Positions 47,681 to 56,217 of a stretch of 64,000 bases of DNA are shown piece after piece. Origin of the DNA: SSF14 sp037045585 (GTDB lineage Bacteria > Actinomycetota > Acidimicrobiia > Acidimicrobiales > Microtrichaceae); assembly GCA_037045585.1 (NCBI GenBank), contig JBAOIR010000055.1, forward strand, positions 100,408-164,407. The letters run 5' to 3'. The stretch's first letter is position 1; each line of letters begins with the position of its first letter. The notes beneath the pieces are model-generated. The model searched no databases. It saw only the letters and a program-made list of their open reading frames with translations, and was not told where the DNA came from. The position numbers were made by a program, and so were the translations under genes.

Positions 47681-48724
47681 ATGCCCTGGGGTTCGCGTCG
47701 CCGTCGTGCGATCGCCGTCGCGGGGCTGGCCATCGTCGGAGTCGTCGCAGGTTGCGGCGACGACACGGCCACCTCCGACGAGGCGGACCCGACCGGGGAG
47801 TCGACGTCGACGACCGTCAGTGCCCCGTCGACCACCATCGCCGGTGGCCGTCTCGCCACCGTCGACTTTCGCAACTTCACGTACGACTTCAACGGCGCTC
47901 CACCCGATGGCTCCGACCCCGCCGCCGTGGCATCGCCGGTCGCCGTCGTCGGTGGCAGCTTCTCCGATCCGGAGGGCTCCGACGACCCGCTCAGCGCCGG
48001 TCGACGGTTCTTCGTCGTGACCGACGTCGACTACGTCGATCTCGACGGAGACGGGGAGGACGAGGCGGCCGTCAGTGTCTTGGCCGGTCACAGCAGGTCG
48101 CCCGCCCGCGACACCGACGTGCTCGTCTACCGCGCCACCGACGAGGGGCCGGCCTTCGTGACCGACGTGGGATGGAGCGATCGCGAGGACGGCGCCGTGC
48201 ACGACGTGACCGCGTCCACCGGGTCCGACGGTGAGCGCCTGGTCGTGCAGCTGGTCGAGCCCATCGACGAGGAGTGCTGCGACCACGGGATCGTCGAGCG
48301 CTCCTTCCGGCTGTCCGGCGACCGGCTGGCGGAGGACGGCGATCCCACCCGCTGGCCGGTGGTCGGGTTGGAGGGCACGGGCCCCGAGCCCGTCGCCGTG
48401 TCGTTCCTCCCGGGCAGCCAGCGCGCCAGCATCGGTGGGGTGCTGACGAACGACCCCCAGCCCGTGACGTTCGACGCGGTCGAGGCTCAGGTGCTGTCGG
48501 TTCGCGCTCGTGCGGTCGAGGACGGCGACGTCCCCTTCACGGTGACGATCACCGGCCCCGACACGACGGTCCGGTCGGTCGCCGCCGGCGAGACCGTCGA
48601 CGCCGGCCTCGAGCTGCCGGTCAGCGGCACCTATGTCATCGCGGTGGTCCCCGACGGCCCCGTCGCCGACGAGTCGCCCGACACCGGTCAGCGATTCTGG
48701 CTCGACTTCGTGCTCAGCGACTGA
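47681..48724 (+). CDS. Lipoprotein with Asp-rich calcium-type motif, copy 2 (paralog)
   Basis: 347 residues, start ATG 29 bases after copy 1. Same architecture: lipobox VVAGC, Thr/Ser linker, VDFRNFTYDFNG, DVDYVDLDGDGEDEAAVSVL, then ECC (compare ACC in copy 1), RSFRLSGDRL and the closing LPVSGTYVIAVVPDGP. The copies share key words but differ along much of their length, so the duplication is old. The last 11 bases overlap the end of the convergent SnoaL-fold gene. Confidence 0.75.
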   Translation: MPWGSRRRRAIAVAGLAIVGVVAGCGDDTATSDEADPTGESTSTTVSAPSTTIAGGRLATVDFRNFTYDFNGAPPDGSDPAAVASPVAVVGGSFSDPEGSDDPLSAGRRFFVVTDVDYVDLDGDGEDEAAVSVLAGHSRSPARDTDVLVYRATDEGPAFVTDVGWSDREDGAVHDVTASTGSDGERLVVQLVEPIDEECCDHGIVERSFRLSGDRLAEDGDPTRWPVVGLEGTGPEPVAVSFLPGSQRASIGGVLTNDPQPVTFDAVEAQVLSVRARAVEDGDVPFTVTITGPDTTVRSVAAGETVDAGLELPVSGTYVIAVVPDGPVADESPDTGQRFWLDFVLSD

Positions 48725-49166
48725 CGGGCAGGAGCCCCAGGCCGGCCTGGCAGTGCGGTCCACCCCAGTGCTCGACGATCTTGCCGTCGCGGAACCGCAG
48801 CACGGCCGTGCCGTTGATCTCGACCGGCTCGCCCGACGGCGCCACGTCGAAGAACGCCGCGCCGGTGTGCGTGCCGGTGATCGTCCAGTTGGAGATGACC
48901 AGGTCGTCGGCCTCGATGAGCAGGTTGACGCTGAACTCCATATCGGGGAACGCCGACCGTGCCTGCTGCCAGTAGATCTGCTCCTGCCCACGCACGTCGG
49001 TGCCGACCTGCTCGGGCGAGACCCGAGTCGTCACGTTGGAGTGGAAGTCCTCCGACCAGTACTCGAGCACCGCAGCGGTGTCGCCGGAGAACATCGCGTC
49101 GCTGTACGCCGCGAGGATCTCGAACTTCTCGGACATGCCGGAGGGATCGTCGGTCACGATTCGCAT
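48714..49166 (-). CDS. SnoaL/NTF2-fold protein
   Basis: 150 residues (or 140 from the ATG at 49136, MSEKFEILAAYSDAM). SDAMFSGDTAAVLEYWSEDF and the later GTAVLRFRDGKIVEHWGGPH place it in the SnoaL-like polyketide cyclase/NTF2 superfamily. These bind or isomerise small hydrophobic molecules; the pocket Asp/His cannot be assigned. A perfect 18-bp hairpin just upstream isolates it from the oxidase operon. Role unknown. Confidence 0.8.
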   Translation of the reverse strand: MRIVTDDPSGMSEKFEILAAYSDAMFSGDTAAVLEYWSEDFHSNVTTRVSPEQVGTDVRGQEQIYWQQARSAFPDMEFSVNLLIEADDLVISNWTITGTHTGAAFFDVAPSGEPVEINGTAVLRFRDGKIVEHWGGPHCQAGLGLLPVSR

Positions 49167-49181
49167 ACGGCCGAAGCTACC

Positions 49182-49231
49182 GAGGATGGTGCGCCAGCGC
49201 GCCGAAACCGGACCGCTGGCGCACCATCCTC
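49182..49231. terminator. Perfect 18-bp hairpin after the oxidase operon
   Basis: GAGGATGGTGCGCCAGCG (49182-49199) pairs perfectly with 49214-49231 across a 14-base loop. It lies 35 bases after the stop of the leftward oxidase gene and before the SnoaL-fold gene, so it is most likely the operon terminator (no T-tract). Confidence 0.7.
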
Positions 49232-49265
49232 CACCCGGTCCGGCCGGGTCCGGAGGACTCGCCGG

Positions 49266-50459
49266 TCATGGAAGGCTGCGCGTGGCCTCGAAGCGGCGGT
49301 GGTCGAGGTCGGGATCGGTCCACGCCCCGTCGACGACGAGCTGCGCAGCGAGCGCGCCGATGGCGTTCGCCGACTTGGCGGCATAGCCGTTGCCGCCGGC
49401 GGCGAGAACGAGCCCCGGTGCCAGATGGTCGACGACGGGGAGGCCGCTCGCCGTCTGCGTGATCAGACACGGCTTCGTCTCCCACGACTCGGCGGCGAGG
49501 CCCGGCACCAACGCCGTCAACAGGTCGCGCAACGCGTCGAGCTCGTCGTGATGCCGATCGCCGGACATCCATTCGCGCCGGGCCGCGCCGTCGTGCACGT
49601 GGAACATGTCGTGGCGGGTCGCCCCGAGCTTGAGGCGCACCGAGCCGTCGGGGTAGTCGGTCGGCGGGACGACGTAGAGGTCGTCGTAGGTGGGGTCGTC
49701 GAGTTCGGCGAGGATCGACGGCAAGCCGGCCAGGCGGGCCTGCTCGTCGGGTCCGAGCGTCGCCATGACGATCGTCTCGCCGCGGACGTCGAACGCCGGA
49801 CAGCCGGCGAGGCCGCGTAACTCGTCGGAATGCGCTCCGGTGGCGACGACGACCCGAGTGGCCGTCACGACCACACCGGTCGCGGTCGTGACGGTCCACC
49901 CCGACGAGCCGGCCCGGAGCGAGCTCGCCGCCTCGCGGACGATGGTGGCTCCCCCGGCGGTCGCGACGGCCAGGTTGGCGCGGAGCATCCGCCGCGGATC
50001 GATGTGGCCGGCCGGGCCGGGCTCCGCCAGCAGCGTCGAGCCGCTGGGGAAGGAGAGGCGGGAGTCGAAGTCGGAAGCGGCGTCGGGCGTGTAGGTCGAG
50101 AGATCGACCGCAAGCTCCTCGGCAACCGCGGTGATCGCAGCGACCTCGTCGGCCGGCACGGCCAACACGAGGCCGACGGGTCGGTGGAACGCGATCCCCG
50201 ATCGGGCTTCGAGATCGGCGTACCCGGCGATGGAGCGAGCCGCCAGGACGCCCCATTCCCGCACTCGATCGAGATGGCGGGTGATGCGGCCCGAGTCGTA
50301 GTGGCTGGCGAACACGCCCGGGTGGTTCGACCAGTCGGCGGGCTCGGCCGGTCCGACGCCGACGCAGCGCTGGCCGGCGTCGGCGAGGGCGCGCACTGCC
50401 CCCGAACCGATGAGGCCGAGTCCGACCACGGCGACGTCGTAGTGCTGGTCCGCTGTCAT
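49266..50459 (-). CDS. Sarcosine-oxidase-like FAD-dependent oxidase (covalent flavin Cys)
   Basis: 397 residues. FAD-binding GLGLIGSGAVRALADAG at the N-terminus and SHYDSGRITRHLD, equivalent to the HGDSRIIR block of monomeric sarcosine oxidase. Cys 331 in KPCLITQTASGL matches the covalent flavin-attachment Cys, and AAGGNGYAAKSANAIG closes the FAD site. It should oxidise an N-methyl or primary amine to imine with release of hydrogen peroxide. Last of three overlapping genes; its ATG overlaps the stop of the MerB-like gene. Substrate unknown. Confidence 0.88.
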   Translation of the reverse strand: MTADQHYDVAVVGLGLIGSGAVRALADAGQRCVGVGPAEPADWSNHPGVFASHYDSGRITRHLDRVREWGVLAARSIAGYADLEARSGIAFHRPVGLVLAVPADEVAAITAVAEELAVDLSTYTPDAASDFDSRLSFPSGSTLLAEPGPAGHIDPRRMLRANLAVATAGGATIVREAASSLRAGSSGWTVTTATGVVVTATRVVVATGAHSDELRGLAGCPAFDVRGETIVMATLGPDEQARLAGLPSILAELDDPTYDDLYVVPPTDYPDGSVRLKLGATRHDMFHVHDGAARREWMSGDRHHDELDALRDLLTALVPGLAAESWETKPCLITQTASGLPVVDHLAPGLVLAAGGNGYAAKSANAIGALAAQLVVDGAWTDPDLDHRRFEATRSLP

Positions 50460-51160
50460 GACACTCCCCAGAACGGTCCGGTCAGACCGACCTCGGCGAA
50501 GTAGGCGGCGGCAGTGGACGGATCCCGTCGCGTGTACCCGTGGTCGAGGCGGCCGGAGTACCAGCCCCGTCCCAGGCGCCAGAGCGTCGCGAGGTCGAGC
50601 ACGTACCCCCGTTCGTTGCCGGTGCGCTCCAGCCACCGGTCGATGCAGTCGTCGCCGCAGAACAACCGCTGGTTGCCGCACGTGTGGACGACGTCGTCCC
50701 AGACCCGCGACACGGGGACGAGGAAGTGCGCCTTCTCGCTCCCGGCCGGCGGCGCCTCGGTGCCGACGATCCAGGCCAGCGCCCGGTCGCATGCCGGGCA
50801 CCGTGTGGCGACGAGGAGGCCGTCCTCGGGCATCGCGTCCTGTTGCTCCGCCAGTAGGTGGGGCAGGGCGAACGAGTCCCAGGCGCAGCCGCCCCACCAC
50901 AAGGTGTCGTGGCCCATGACCGAGAAGCCCAACGGGACTGAGGCGAACGGGTGGGCCATCACGATGCCGTCGTCCTCGTCGATCGCCAGGTGCCTCGCCG
51001 CTGCCAGCGCTCGGATCGAGGTCCGCACCTCACCGGTGCCGGCACTGAATCGCCGGGCGATCGCCTCGACGCCGGGTGCCCGACCGGTGTCGGCGAACTC
51101 CCGGTAGATCGCCAGGCGCACATCCTCGTCGCTGAACTCGGGGCCGAGATCACTCGCCAT
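50456..51160 (-). CDS. MerB-like (alkylmercury-lyase family) protein
   Basis: 234 residues. A winged-helix-like N-terminus (VEAIARRFSAGTGEVRTSIR) is followed by the MerB core. GGCAWDSFALPHLL gives Cys 92 and Asp 95, the C-x2-D pair of MerB, and VHTCGNQRLFCGDDCIDRW gives Cys 161, 168 and 172 around the second catalytic Cys. A further CPAC pair at 121-124 is unusual. True MerB cleaves the carbon-mercury bond; no MerA, MerR or MerT is present, so the substrate may differ. Middle gene of the operon, overlapping both neighbours. Confidence 0.7.
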   Translation of the reverse strand: MASDLGPEFSDEDVRLAIYREFADTGRAPGVEAIARRFSAGTGEVRTSIRALAAARHLAIDEDDGIVMAHPFASVPLGFSVMGHDTLWWGGCAWDSFALPHLLAEQQDAMPEDGLLVATRCPACDRALAWIVGTEAPPAGSEKAHFLVPVSRVWDDVVHTCGNQRLFCGDDCIDRWLERTGNERGYVLDLATLWRLGRGWYSGRLDHGYTRRDPSTAAAYFAEVGLTGPFWGVS

Positions 51161-51935
51161 CGTCGAAGTCTGCCTTCCTGCGCAGGGTGGCGCTCACCGA
51201 GCCGTCGTCGGCCCAGTCGAGATCGACCACGACGACGGTGGAACCGGCGCTCGCCACCTCCACGGCCCGTTCGCTGCCGATGACCACGACGCTGACGGCG
51301 TCGGCGAAGTCGCGGTGGCCGTCGACGCCGCCGCGGTTCACGACCACGACCGGGCGTCCCGTGCGGGCGCTGATCGACTCCCACTCGCCGTCGGGGCCGT
51401 GATAGCCCGGCGTCCACGCGGCCGTCGACACGAAGAGGTCGACTCCCTGCTCCGCGTGGCGGTCTGCGATGCCGGGTGGATGGGCATCGGCGCAGACGAG
51501 CAGGCCGACCCGACGACCGTCGACGTCGACGGGGTCCGCGGTCGTGCCCGGCGTCGCCCACGACTCGGCTCCGGGGATCACCGCGATCTTGCGGTGCCCA
51601 CCGACCATCCGGCCGGATCGGTCGATCGCGAACAGCGTGCTGTGCAGCGTTCCCGTCGCAGCGTCACGATCGGGAACGTTCACGAACGCCGCCACCCCGA
51701 GCGTCGCGACGAGTTCCGCGTACCCGACCAACCAGTGGTCGGGTTGCGGTTCGATCCACGCCGTGCCGAGGGCCGAGGTGAAGTCGTAACCGGTCGACAC
51801 GAGCTCGCCCGACACGACCCAATCGCAGCCGGCGGCCGCTGCAACGCGGGTCGCCTGCTCGATCAGGCGACGGTTGGCGGGCAGGTCCCCGCACCGGGGC
51901 GCGAGGTGGAGGAGGCCCAGGGTCAGCGTCGACAC
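51150..51935 (-). CDS. Carbon-nitrogen hydrolase (nitrilase superfamily)
   Basis: 261 residues from a GTG at 51935. Catalytic triad visible: Glu 44 in VSGELVSTGYDF, Lys 116 in GGHRKIAVIPG and Cys 148 in LLVCADAHPPG, in the order and spacing of amidase/nitrilase enzymes. It should hydrolyse an amide or carbamoyl group, in the cytosol. First gene of the leftward operon; its end overlaps the MerB-like start by 11 bases. A PHO box 20 bases upstream is oriented toward it. Confidence 0.88.
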   Translation of the reverse strand: MSTLTLGLLHLAPRCGDLPANRRLIEQATRVAAAAGCDWVVSGELVSTGYDFTSALGTAWIEPQPDHWLVGYAELVATLGVAAFVNVPDRDAATGTLHSTLFAIDRSGRMVGGHRKIAVIPGAESWATPGTTADPVDVDGRRVGLLVCADAHPPGIADRHAEQGVDLFVSTAAWTPGYHGPDGEWESISARTGRPVVVVNRGGVDGHRDFADAVSVVVIGSERAVEVASAGSTVVVVDLDWADDGSVSATLRRKADFDDGE

Positions 51936-51955
51936 GCTCCGAGTCTGGTCGGCCC

Positions 51956-51972
51956 GTGAACGCCGTGTGAAC
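51956..51972 (-). promoter_or_regulatory. PHO box between phoH and the C-N hydrolase operon
   Basis: On the minus strand the sequence reads GTTCACACGGC then GTTCACGGGCC: GTTCAC twice with an 11-base period, as in actinobacterial PHO boxes. It points toward the C-N hydrolase operon and lies 125 bases upstream of phoH. The exact span given covers the two GTTCAC cores. Confidence 0.7.
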
Positions 51973-52096
51973 GGCGGATCACGATCCTTCGATATCCACC
52001 GATTCGCGTTGCCACGGTCGAACAATGGGCGGAACGTCCTCGACGTGTCGGCTCGCTGACCCGTCCTCGAGACAACAGAACAACCGGAGGTAGTCC

Positions 52097-53434
52097 ATGG
52101 CCGAACCCCGAGCGATCACCGATCCTTCCGACGCCACGGCATCGGCAGGGCGGCGGACCTACGTGGTGGACACCTCCGTCCTCCTCGCCGACGCAATGGC
52201 GCTCGAACGGTTCGAGGAGCACGACGTGGTGCTGCCACTCGTGGTGATCTCCGAGCTCGAGGCCAAGCGGCACCACACCGAACTCGGCCACATGGCGCGG
52301 TCCGCGCTCCGCTACCTCGAGACGCTCCGCAACCGTCACGGCTCGTTGACCGAGCCCATCGCCATGCCGAACGGCGGGACGGTGCGCATCGAACTCAACC
52401 ACGTCGACGATTCCCGCCTCCCCGCACCGATGCGATCGGAGGCGAACGACGCCCGCATCCTCGCCGTCGCGGACAACCTCGCCCGGGAGGGCGCAGAGGT
52501 CGTCGTGGTCACGAAGGACCTGCCGCTGCGACTGAAGGCGTCGCTGCTCGGGCTGGGTGCCGAGGAGTACCAGAGCGAGCTGGCACCCCGTGAGGAATGG
52601 AGCGGCCTGGTGGAGCTCGACGTCGACGGCGCCGACATCGACCGGCTCTACGAGGACGGCATCGTCGACCTCGACGGCACCGGCGACCTGCCGTGCCACA
52701 CGGGATTGGTCCTGCGCGACGGATCGCGCTCGGCAATCGCCCGCCTGCATCCCGACAAGAGCGCCCACCGCCTCCACAACGGCCGCGAACTGTTCGGGGT
52801 CAGCGGACGGTCGGCAGAGCAGCGCGTCGCCATGGACCTGCTGGCCGACCCGGAGGTCGGCATCGTGTCGCTCGGCGGCCCGGCCGGAACGGGCAAGTCG
52901 GTGCTCGCTCTCGCGGCTGGTCTGGAGGCGGTGCTCGAACAGCAGACGCAGAAGCGCATCATCGTGTTCCGCCCGTTGTTCGCCGTTGGCGACCAGCAGC
53001 TGGGGTACCTGCCGGGGAGCGAGTCCGAGAAGATGTCGCCCTGGTCGGCAGCGGTGATGGACGCGCTGGAGTCGATCGCGTCGCCGCAGGTGATCGACCT
53101 GATCGTCGCCGACGGCCTGCTGGAGGTGCTGCCGCTCACCCACATCCGGGGGCGCACCCTCGTCGATACCTTCGTCATCCTGGATGAGGCCCAGCAGTAT
53201 GAGCGGCCGGTCCTGGTCACCGCGCTGAGCCGGCTCGGTGCCGGGAGCCGGGTGGTGCTCACCCACGACGTCGCCCGGCGCGACAACCTCCGGGTCGGAC
53301 GCTACGACGGGGTCATGTCGGTCATCGGAGCGCTCACGGGCAACCCGCTCTTCGGACACGTGACGCTCTCGCGGTCGGAACGCAGTCCGATCGCCGCCCT
53401 GGCTGCGAGCATCCTCGACGTCCCGGTGCCGTAG
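52097..53434 (+). CDS. phoH2: PIN-PhoH fusion protein (PhoH2 type)
   Basis: 445 residues with a GGAGG ribosome-binding site. The N-terminal ~150 residues are a PIN ribonuclease domain (TYVVDTSVLLADAMALERF, EANDARILAVADNLA, VVVVTKDLPLRLKAS with acidic metal ligands). The C-terminal domain is PhoH ATPase: Walker A LGGPAGTGKSVLAL, IIVFRPLFAVGD, Walker B FVILDEAQQYE and VVLTHDVARRDN. Such fusions act as RNA helicase/ribonucleases in mycobacteria. PhoH-type genes respond to phosphate starvation in some bacteria, consistent with the PHO box upstream. Confidence 0.92.
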   Translation: MAEPRAITDPSDATASAGRRTYVVDTSVLLADAMALERFEEHDVVLPLVVISELEAKRHHTELGHMARSALRYLETLRNRHGSLTEPIAMPNGGTVRIELNHVDDSRLPAPMRSEANDARILAVADNLAREGAEVVVVTKDLPLRLKASLLGLGAEEYQSELAPREEWSGLVELDVDGADIDRLYEDGIVDLDGTGDLPCHTGLVLRDGSRSAIARLHPDKSAHRLHNGRELFGVSGRSAEQRVAMDLLADPEVGIVSLGGPAGTGKSVLALAAGLEAVLEQQTQKRIIVFRPLFAVGDQQLGYLPGSESEKMSPWSAAVMDALESIASPQVIDLIVADGLLEVLPLTHIRGRTLVDTFVILDEAQQYERPVLVTALSRLGAGSRVVLTHDVARRDNLRVGRYDGVMSVIGALTGNPLFGHVTLSRSERSPIAALAASILDVPVP

Positions 53435-53441
53435 CTGCTCC

Positions 53442-53461
53442 CGCAGTCGCAGTCGCAGTCG
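53442..53461 (+). repeat. Three direct copies of CGCAGT after phoH
   Basis: CGCAGT three times without interruption and a partial fourth, directly after the phoH stop. The unit is close to CGACTC repeats at 20439-20456 (read on the opposite strand). The rest of the 143-base gap to the next gene shows nothing clear. Confidence 0.6.
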
Positions 53462-53577
53462 CCGTCGGGGCGTCGCGGCCGGGTCCGGCGGGCGGTCTCG
53501 GCGCGGCGACGGGAACTTCTAACGTGGATCCGACGACCACGAGGTGTCCGTCGAATCGACTGAGGAGTCCTCCCCCC

Positions 53578-54349
53578 ATGCGCGCACGTCTCAACGGCCT
53601 CGGCCGTGTCCTCGTCGGAACGACCGCGATCGGAGCCGGCCTGCTGTTGGCAGCCGGTTCCGGCGTCCGCCCACGTCGGGATCGGCGAGGGCGACTACCA
53701 CGCCGGGAGTTACGTGGTGGTCCCGTTCTCGGTGCCCCATGGCTGCGACGGGTCGCCGACGACGAAGTTGCGCATCAAGCTCCCCGAGTCGGTGCCCACC
53801 GCCACGCCGACGGTGAACCCCGGCTGGACCATCGAGATCGTCAAGGAAGCCCTCGACACCCCGCTCGATCTGGGCGAGGGTCGCACGCTCACCGAACGGG
53901 TGACCGAGATCGACTACACGGCCATCACCCCGTTGCCCGACGGGTACCGCGACGTGTTCGAGCTCTCGCTCCAGCTGCCGGCCGACTCCGCCGGATCGAC
54001 CCTGGCGTTCCCGACGATCCAGGAGTGTGCGGAGGGATCGACGGAGTGGACGCAGATTCCCGATGACGGTCAGGACCCCGAGGAGCTCGAGCACCCCGCC
54101 CCGTCGATCGCGGTGATCGAGTCCGAAGCCGAAGAAGGCGCCCAGTCCCACGACCACGAGGCCGACGCCGGCTCGGGCGACACACCGACGACGACCGCAG
54201 CACCCTCCGACGACGTCGAGGCCGGGTCCAACAGCTCTGACCGTGGTCTCGCGATCGCCGGTCTCGCCACCGGTGTCATCGGAATGGGACTCGGAGGTCG
54301 GGCGCTGGTGGCAGCGAAGGGCTCCACGGGGTCGAAGGGCTCGAAGTAG
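53578..54349 (+). CDS. ycnI: YcnI-like copper-binding protein, frameshifted in this sequence
   Basis: ATG at 53578 starts MRARLNGLGRVLVGTTAIGA and a hydrophobic signal core; the mature protein is in the next frame (ASAHVGIGEGDYHAGSYVVV). One extra base lies near 53660. Signal cleavage after ASA leaves His as first or second residue, the N-terminal copper ligand of YcnI (DUF1775). The domain continues FSVPHGCDGSPTTKLRIKL and ends before a Ser/Thr/Asp stalk and a C-terminal membrane helix (LAIAGLATGVIGMGLGG). So an extracellular membrane-anchored Cu(II) binder. The CopC-CopD gene follows by 23 bases. Confidence 0.85.
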
Positions 54350-54372
54350 CGACGTGCTCTAGGTTGCGGCCG

Positions 54373-56157
54373 ATGATTCGGCGGCAGACTCCTCGCCGGG
54401 CGGTCGCCCTCCTCACCATCGCGTTCGTGGCCCTGCTCGGGGTGATGGCGTGGCCCGAGGTCGCGGCCGCCCATTCGGTCCTCGAGTCGACCTCGCCGTC
54501 ATCAGGCGAGACGGTCGCCTCGGTACCCGATCGGATCGTCCTGCAGTTCAACGAGCCCGTGAACGTCGCGGACGGGGCCGTCCGTCTCCTCGATGTCGAG
54601 GGCGACGACATCGACGTTCCGGCGGCGAAGGCGGTCGACGCAACCGTGACCGTCGACCTCCCGGCGGATCTCGGAGACGGCAGCTACGTCGTCGCTTGGA
54701 AGGTCATGTCGGCCGACTCCCACCCGGTGAGCGGGGCGTACACGTTCGCCATCGGGGCACCGAGCGTCGCGTCCGACGGATCCGATCCGTTGGCCGCGGC
54801 CCGAGCCGAGGGATCGGGCGGGCCCGGCCCCCAGATCGCGGTCGACGTGGCAGCGTCCCTCGCGTACGGCGGCGTGTTGCTCGCCGTCGGCGCGGCGTTG
54901 TTCATCGTGTTCGTGGGAGCCGGGGTCTCGGTGGCTCCGCTCCGTCGCCTCGTGACGCTCGGCGCGATCATCGGTGGCGTCGGGCTGGTCGCGGGGATCG
55001 CGGCGGCCGCGGCGCTCATCGACGGGGGGTGGCCCTCGGGCGCCACGATCGGGGACGAGATCGTGGGTTCCCCGGGTCTGCAGGCGCTGCTGGGGGTGTT
55101 CGGCCTCGGGCTGCTCGTGCTCGCCGTCTCCCGTCCCTTCCCCGACCTCGTGCGTCGGATCGTCGCGATCGACGGGACCATCGCTGCCCTCGTCGCGTTC
55201 GTGATCGTCGGCCACACCCGCACCGCGTCGCCGGTGGCGCTGACGATGGCACTGGACGTCGTCCACCTCGCAGCGGCGGCGGTGTGGACGGGCGGCCTGG
55301 TCGCGCTGCTCGTCGCCTTGCGCGAGCCGTCCGACGCAGGGTCGCGTTCGACGGTCGTCGCGCGGTTCTCGTCGGTCGCTACCGTCGCCATCCTCGCCGT
55401 CGCGCTCGCCGGGGCGGTGCTCGGGTGGCGCATCGTCGGCGGGTGGGACGCGCTGACCGGTACGACCTACGGCGTGTTGCTGCTCGTGAAGGTCGGACTG
55501 TTCGCGGTGCTGGCCGCGGTGGGCGGATACAACCGGTTCCGCCTGGTCGGCCGGGTCGCGGGAGTGGAGCCGACGGCTGCGGTCGCGGTGCTCCGGCGGA
55601 CGCTCGGTGTCGAGGCGCTCCTCGTCGTGGCGATCATCGCCGTGACCGGATCGTTCACGAGCATCTCGCCCGAGTCGACGCCCGCCGGTCCGGACACCAC
55701 CCCGTTGACGTGCGCGGAGGTGCAGGTGATGGAGGGAATGCCGGGCATGGAGCAGATGGACCACAGCACGTGCACCGGTACCACGACGACGGGGGTGCCC
55801 TTCGACCCCACCGTCGGAGCCGAGACGGGCGGCGCGGTCACGGCACGTGACGCGTTCGGCGACGGGCTCGCGGTCGTCACGGTGTCCCCGGCGACCACCG
55901 GCCGCAACACCGTCTCGGTCACGCTCACCGATGCCGACGGCAACGCCGTCGACCCCGAGGAACCGCCGACCGTCCAGTTCCGGCTCCGCGCCAAGGAGGT
56001 CGGTCCCATCGCCGCCGACGCCGAGCGGACCGGGCCCGGCACCTACCGTCTCGTCCAGGACTTCGTGCTCCCGGGTCGGTGGGAGGTCAACGTGTCGGCG
56101 GTCCTGTCGGACTTCGAGCAGCCCCAGGCCGTGGTCGAGATCACGGTCGGCAGCTGA
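54373..56157 (+). CDS. CopC-CopD-YtkA fusion copper-transport protein
   Basis: 594 residues. Signal peptide cut before HSVLESTSPSSGETV leaves the N-terminal His of CopC; a second His ligand is in MSADSHPVSGAYTF. A CopD membrane unit follows (about eight helices, for example VAASLAYGGVLLAVGAALF, LTMALDVVHLAAAAVWTGG). A Met/His/Cys-rich segment (VMEGMPGMEQMDHSTC) and a C-terminal YtkA-like beta domain end the protein. It should collect copper outside and pass it through the membrane. Directly downstream of ycnI: one copper-uptake unit. Confidence 0.9.
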   Translation: MIRRQTPRRAVALLTIAFVALLGVMAWPEVAAAHSVLESTSPSSGETVASVPDRIVLQFNEPVNVADGAVRLLDVEGDDIDVPAAKAVDATVTVDLPADLGDGSYVVAWKVMSADSHPVSGAYTFAIGAPSVASDGSDPLAAARAEGSGGPGPQIAVDVAASLAYGGVLLAVGAALFIVFVGAGVSVAPLRRLVTLGAIIGGVGLVAGIAAAAALIDGGWPSGATIGDEIVGSPGLQALLGVFGLGLLVLAVSRPFPDLVRRIVAIDGTIAALVAFVIVGHTRTASPVALTMALDVVHLAAAAVWTGGLVALLVALREPSDAGSRSTVVARFSSVATVAILAVALAGAVLGWRIVGGWDALTGTTYGVLLLVKVGLFAVLAAVGGYNRFRLVGRVAGVEPTAAVAVLRRTLGVEALLVVAIIAVTGSFTSISPESTPAGPDTTPLTCAEVQVMEGMPGMEQMDHSTCTGTTTTGVPFDPTVGAETGGAVTARDAFGDGLAVVTVSPATTGRNTVSVTLTDADGNAVDPEEPPTVQFRLRAKEVGPIAADAERTGPGTYRLVQDFVLPGRWEVNVSAVLSDFEQPQAVVEITVGS

Positions 56158-56217
56158 GCGGGCTGAGTCGCCGAAGCACCCACGGCAGCGTCATCGACGC
56201 CGTGCCCTCGGCGCGGG

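Noticed and set aside
50456..51160. Mercury-resistance operon
   Set aside because: Only a MerB-like protein is present; no reductase, transporter or MerR regulator, and the partners are an amidase and an amine oxidase.
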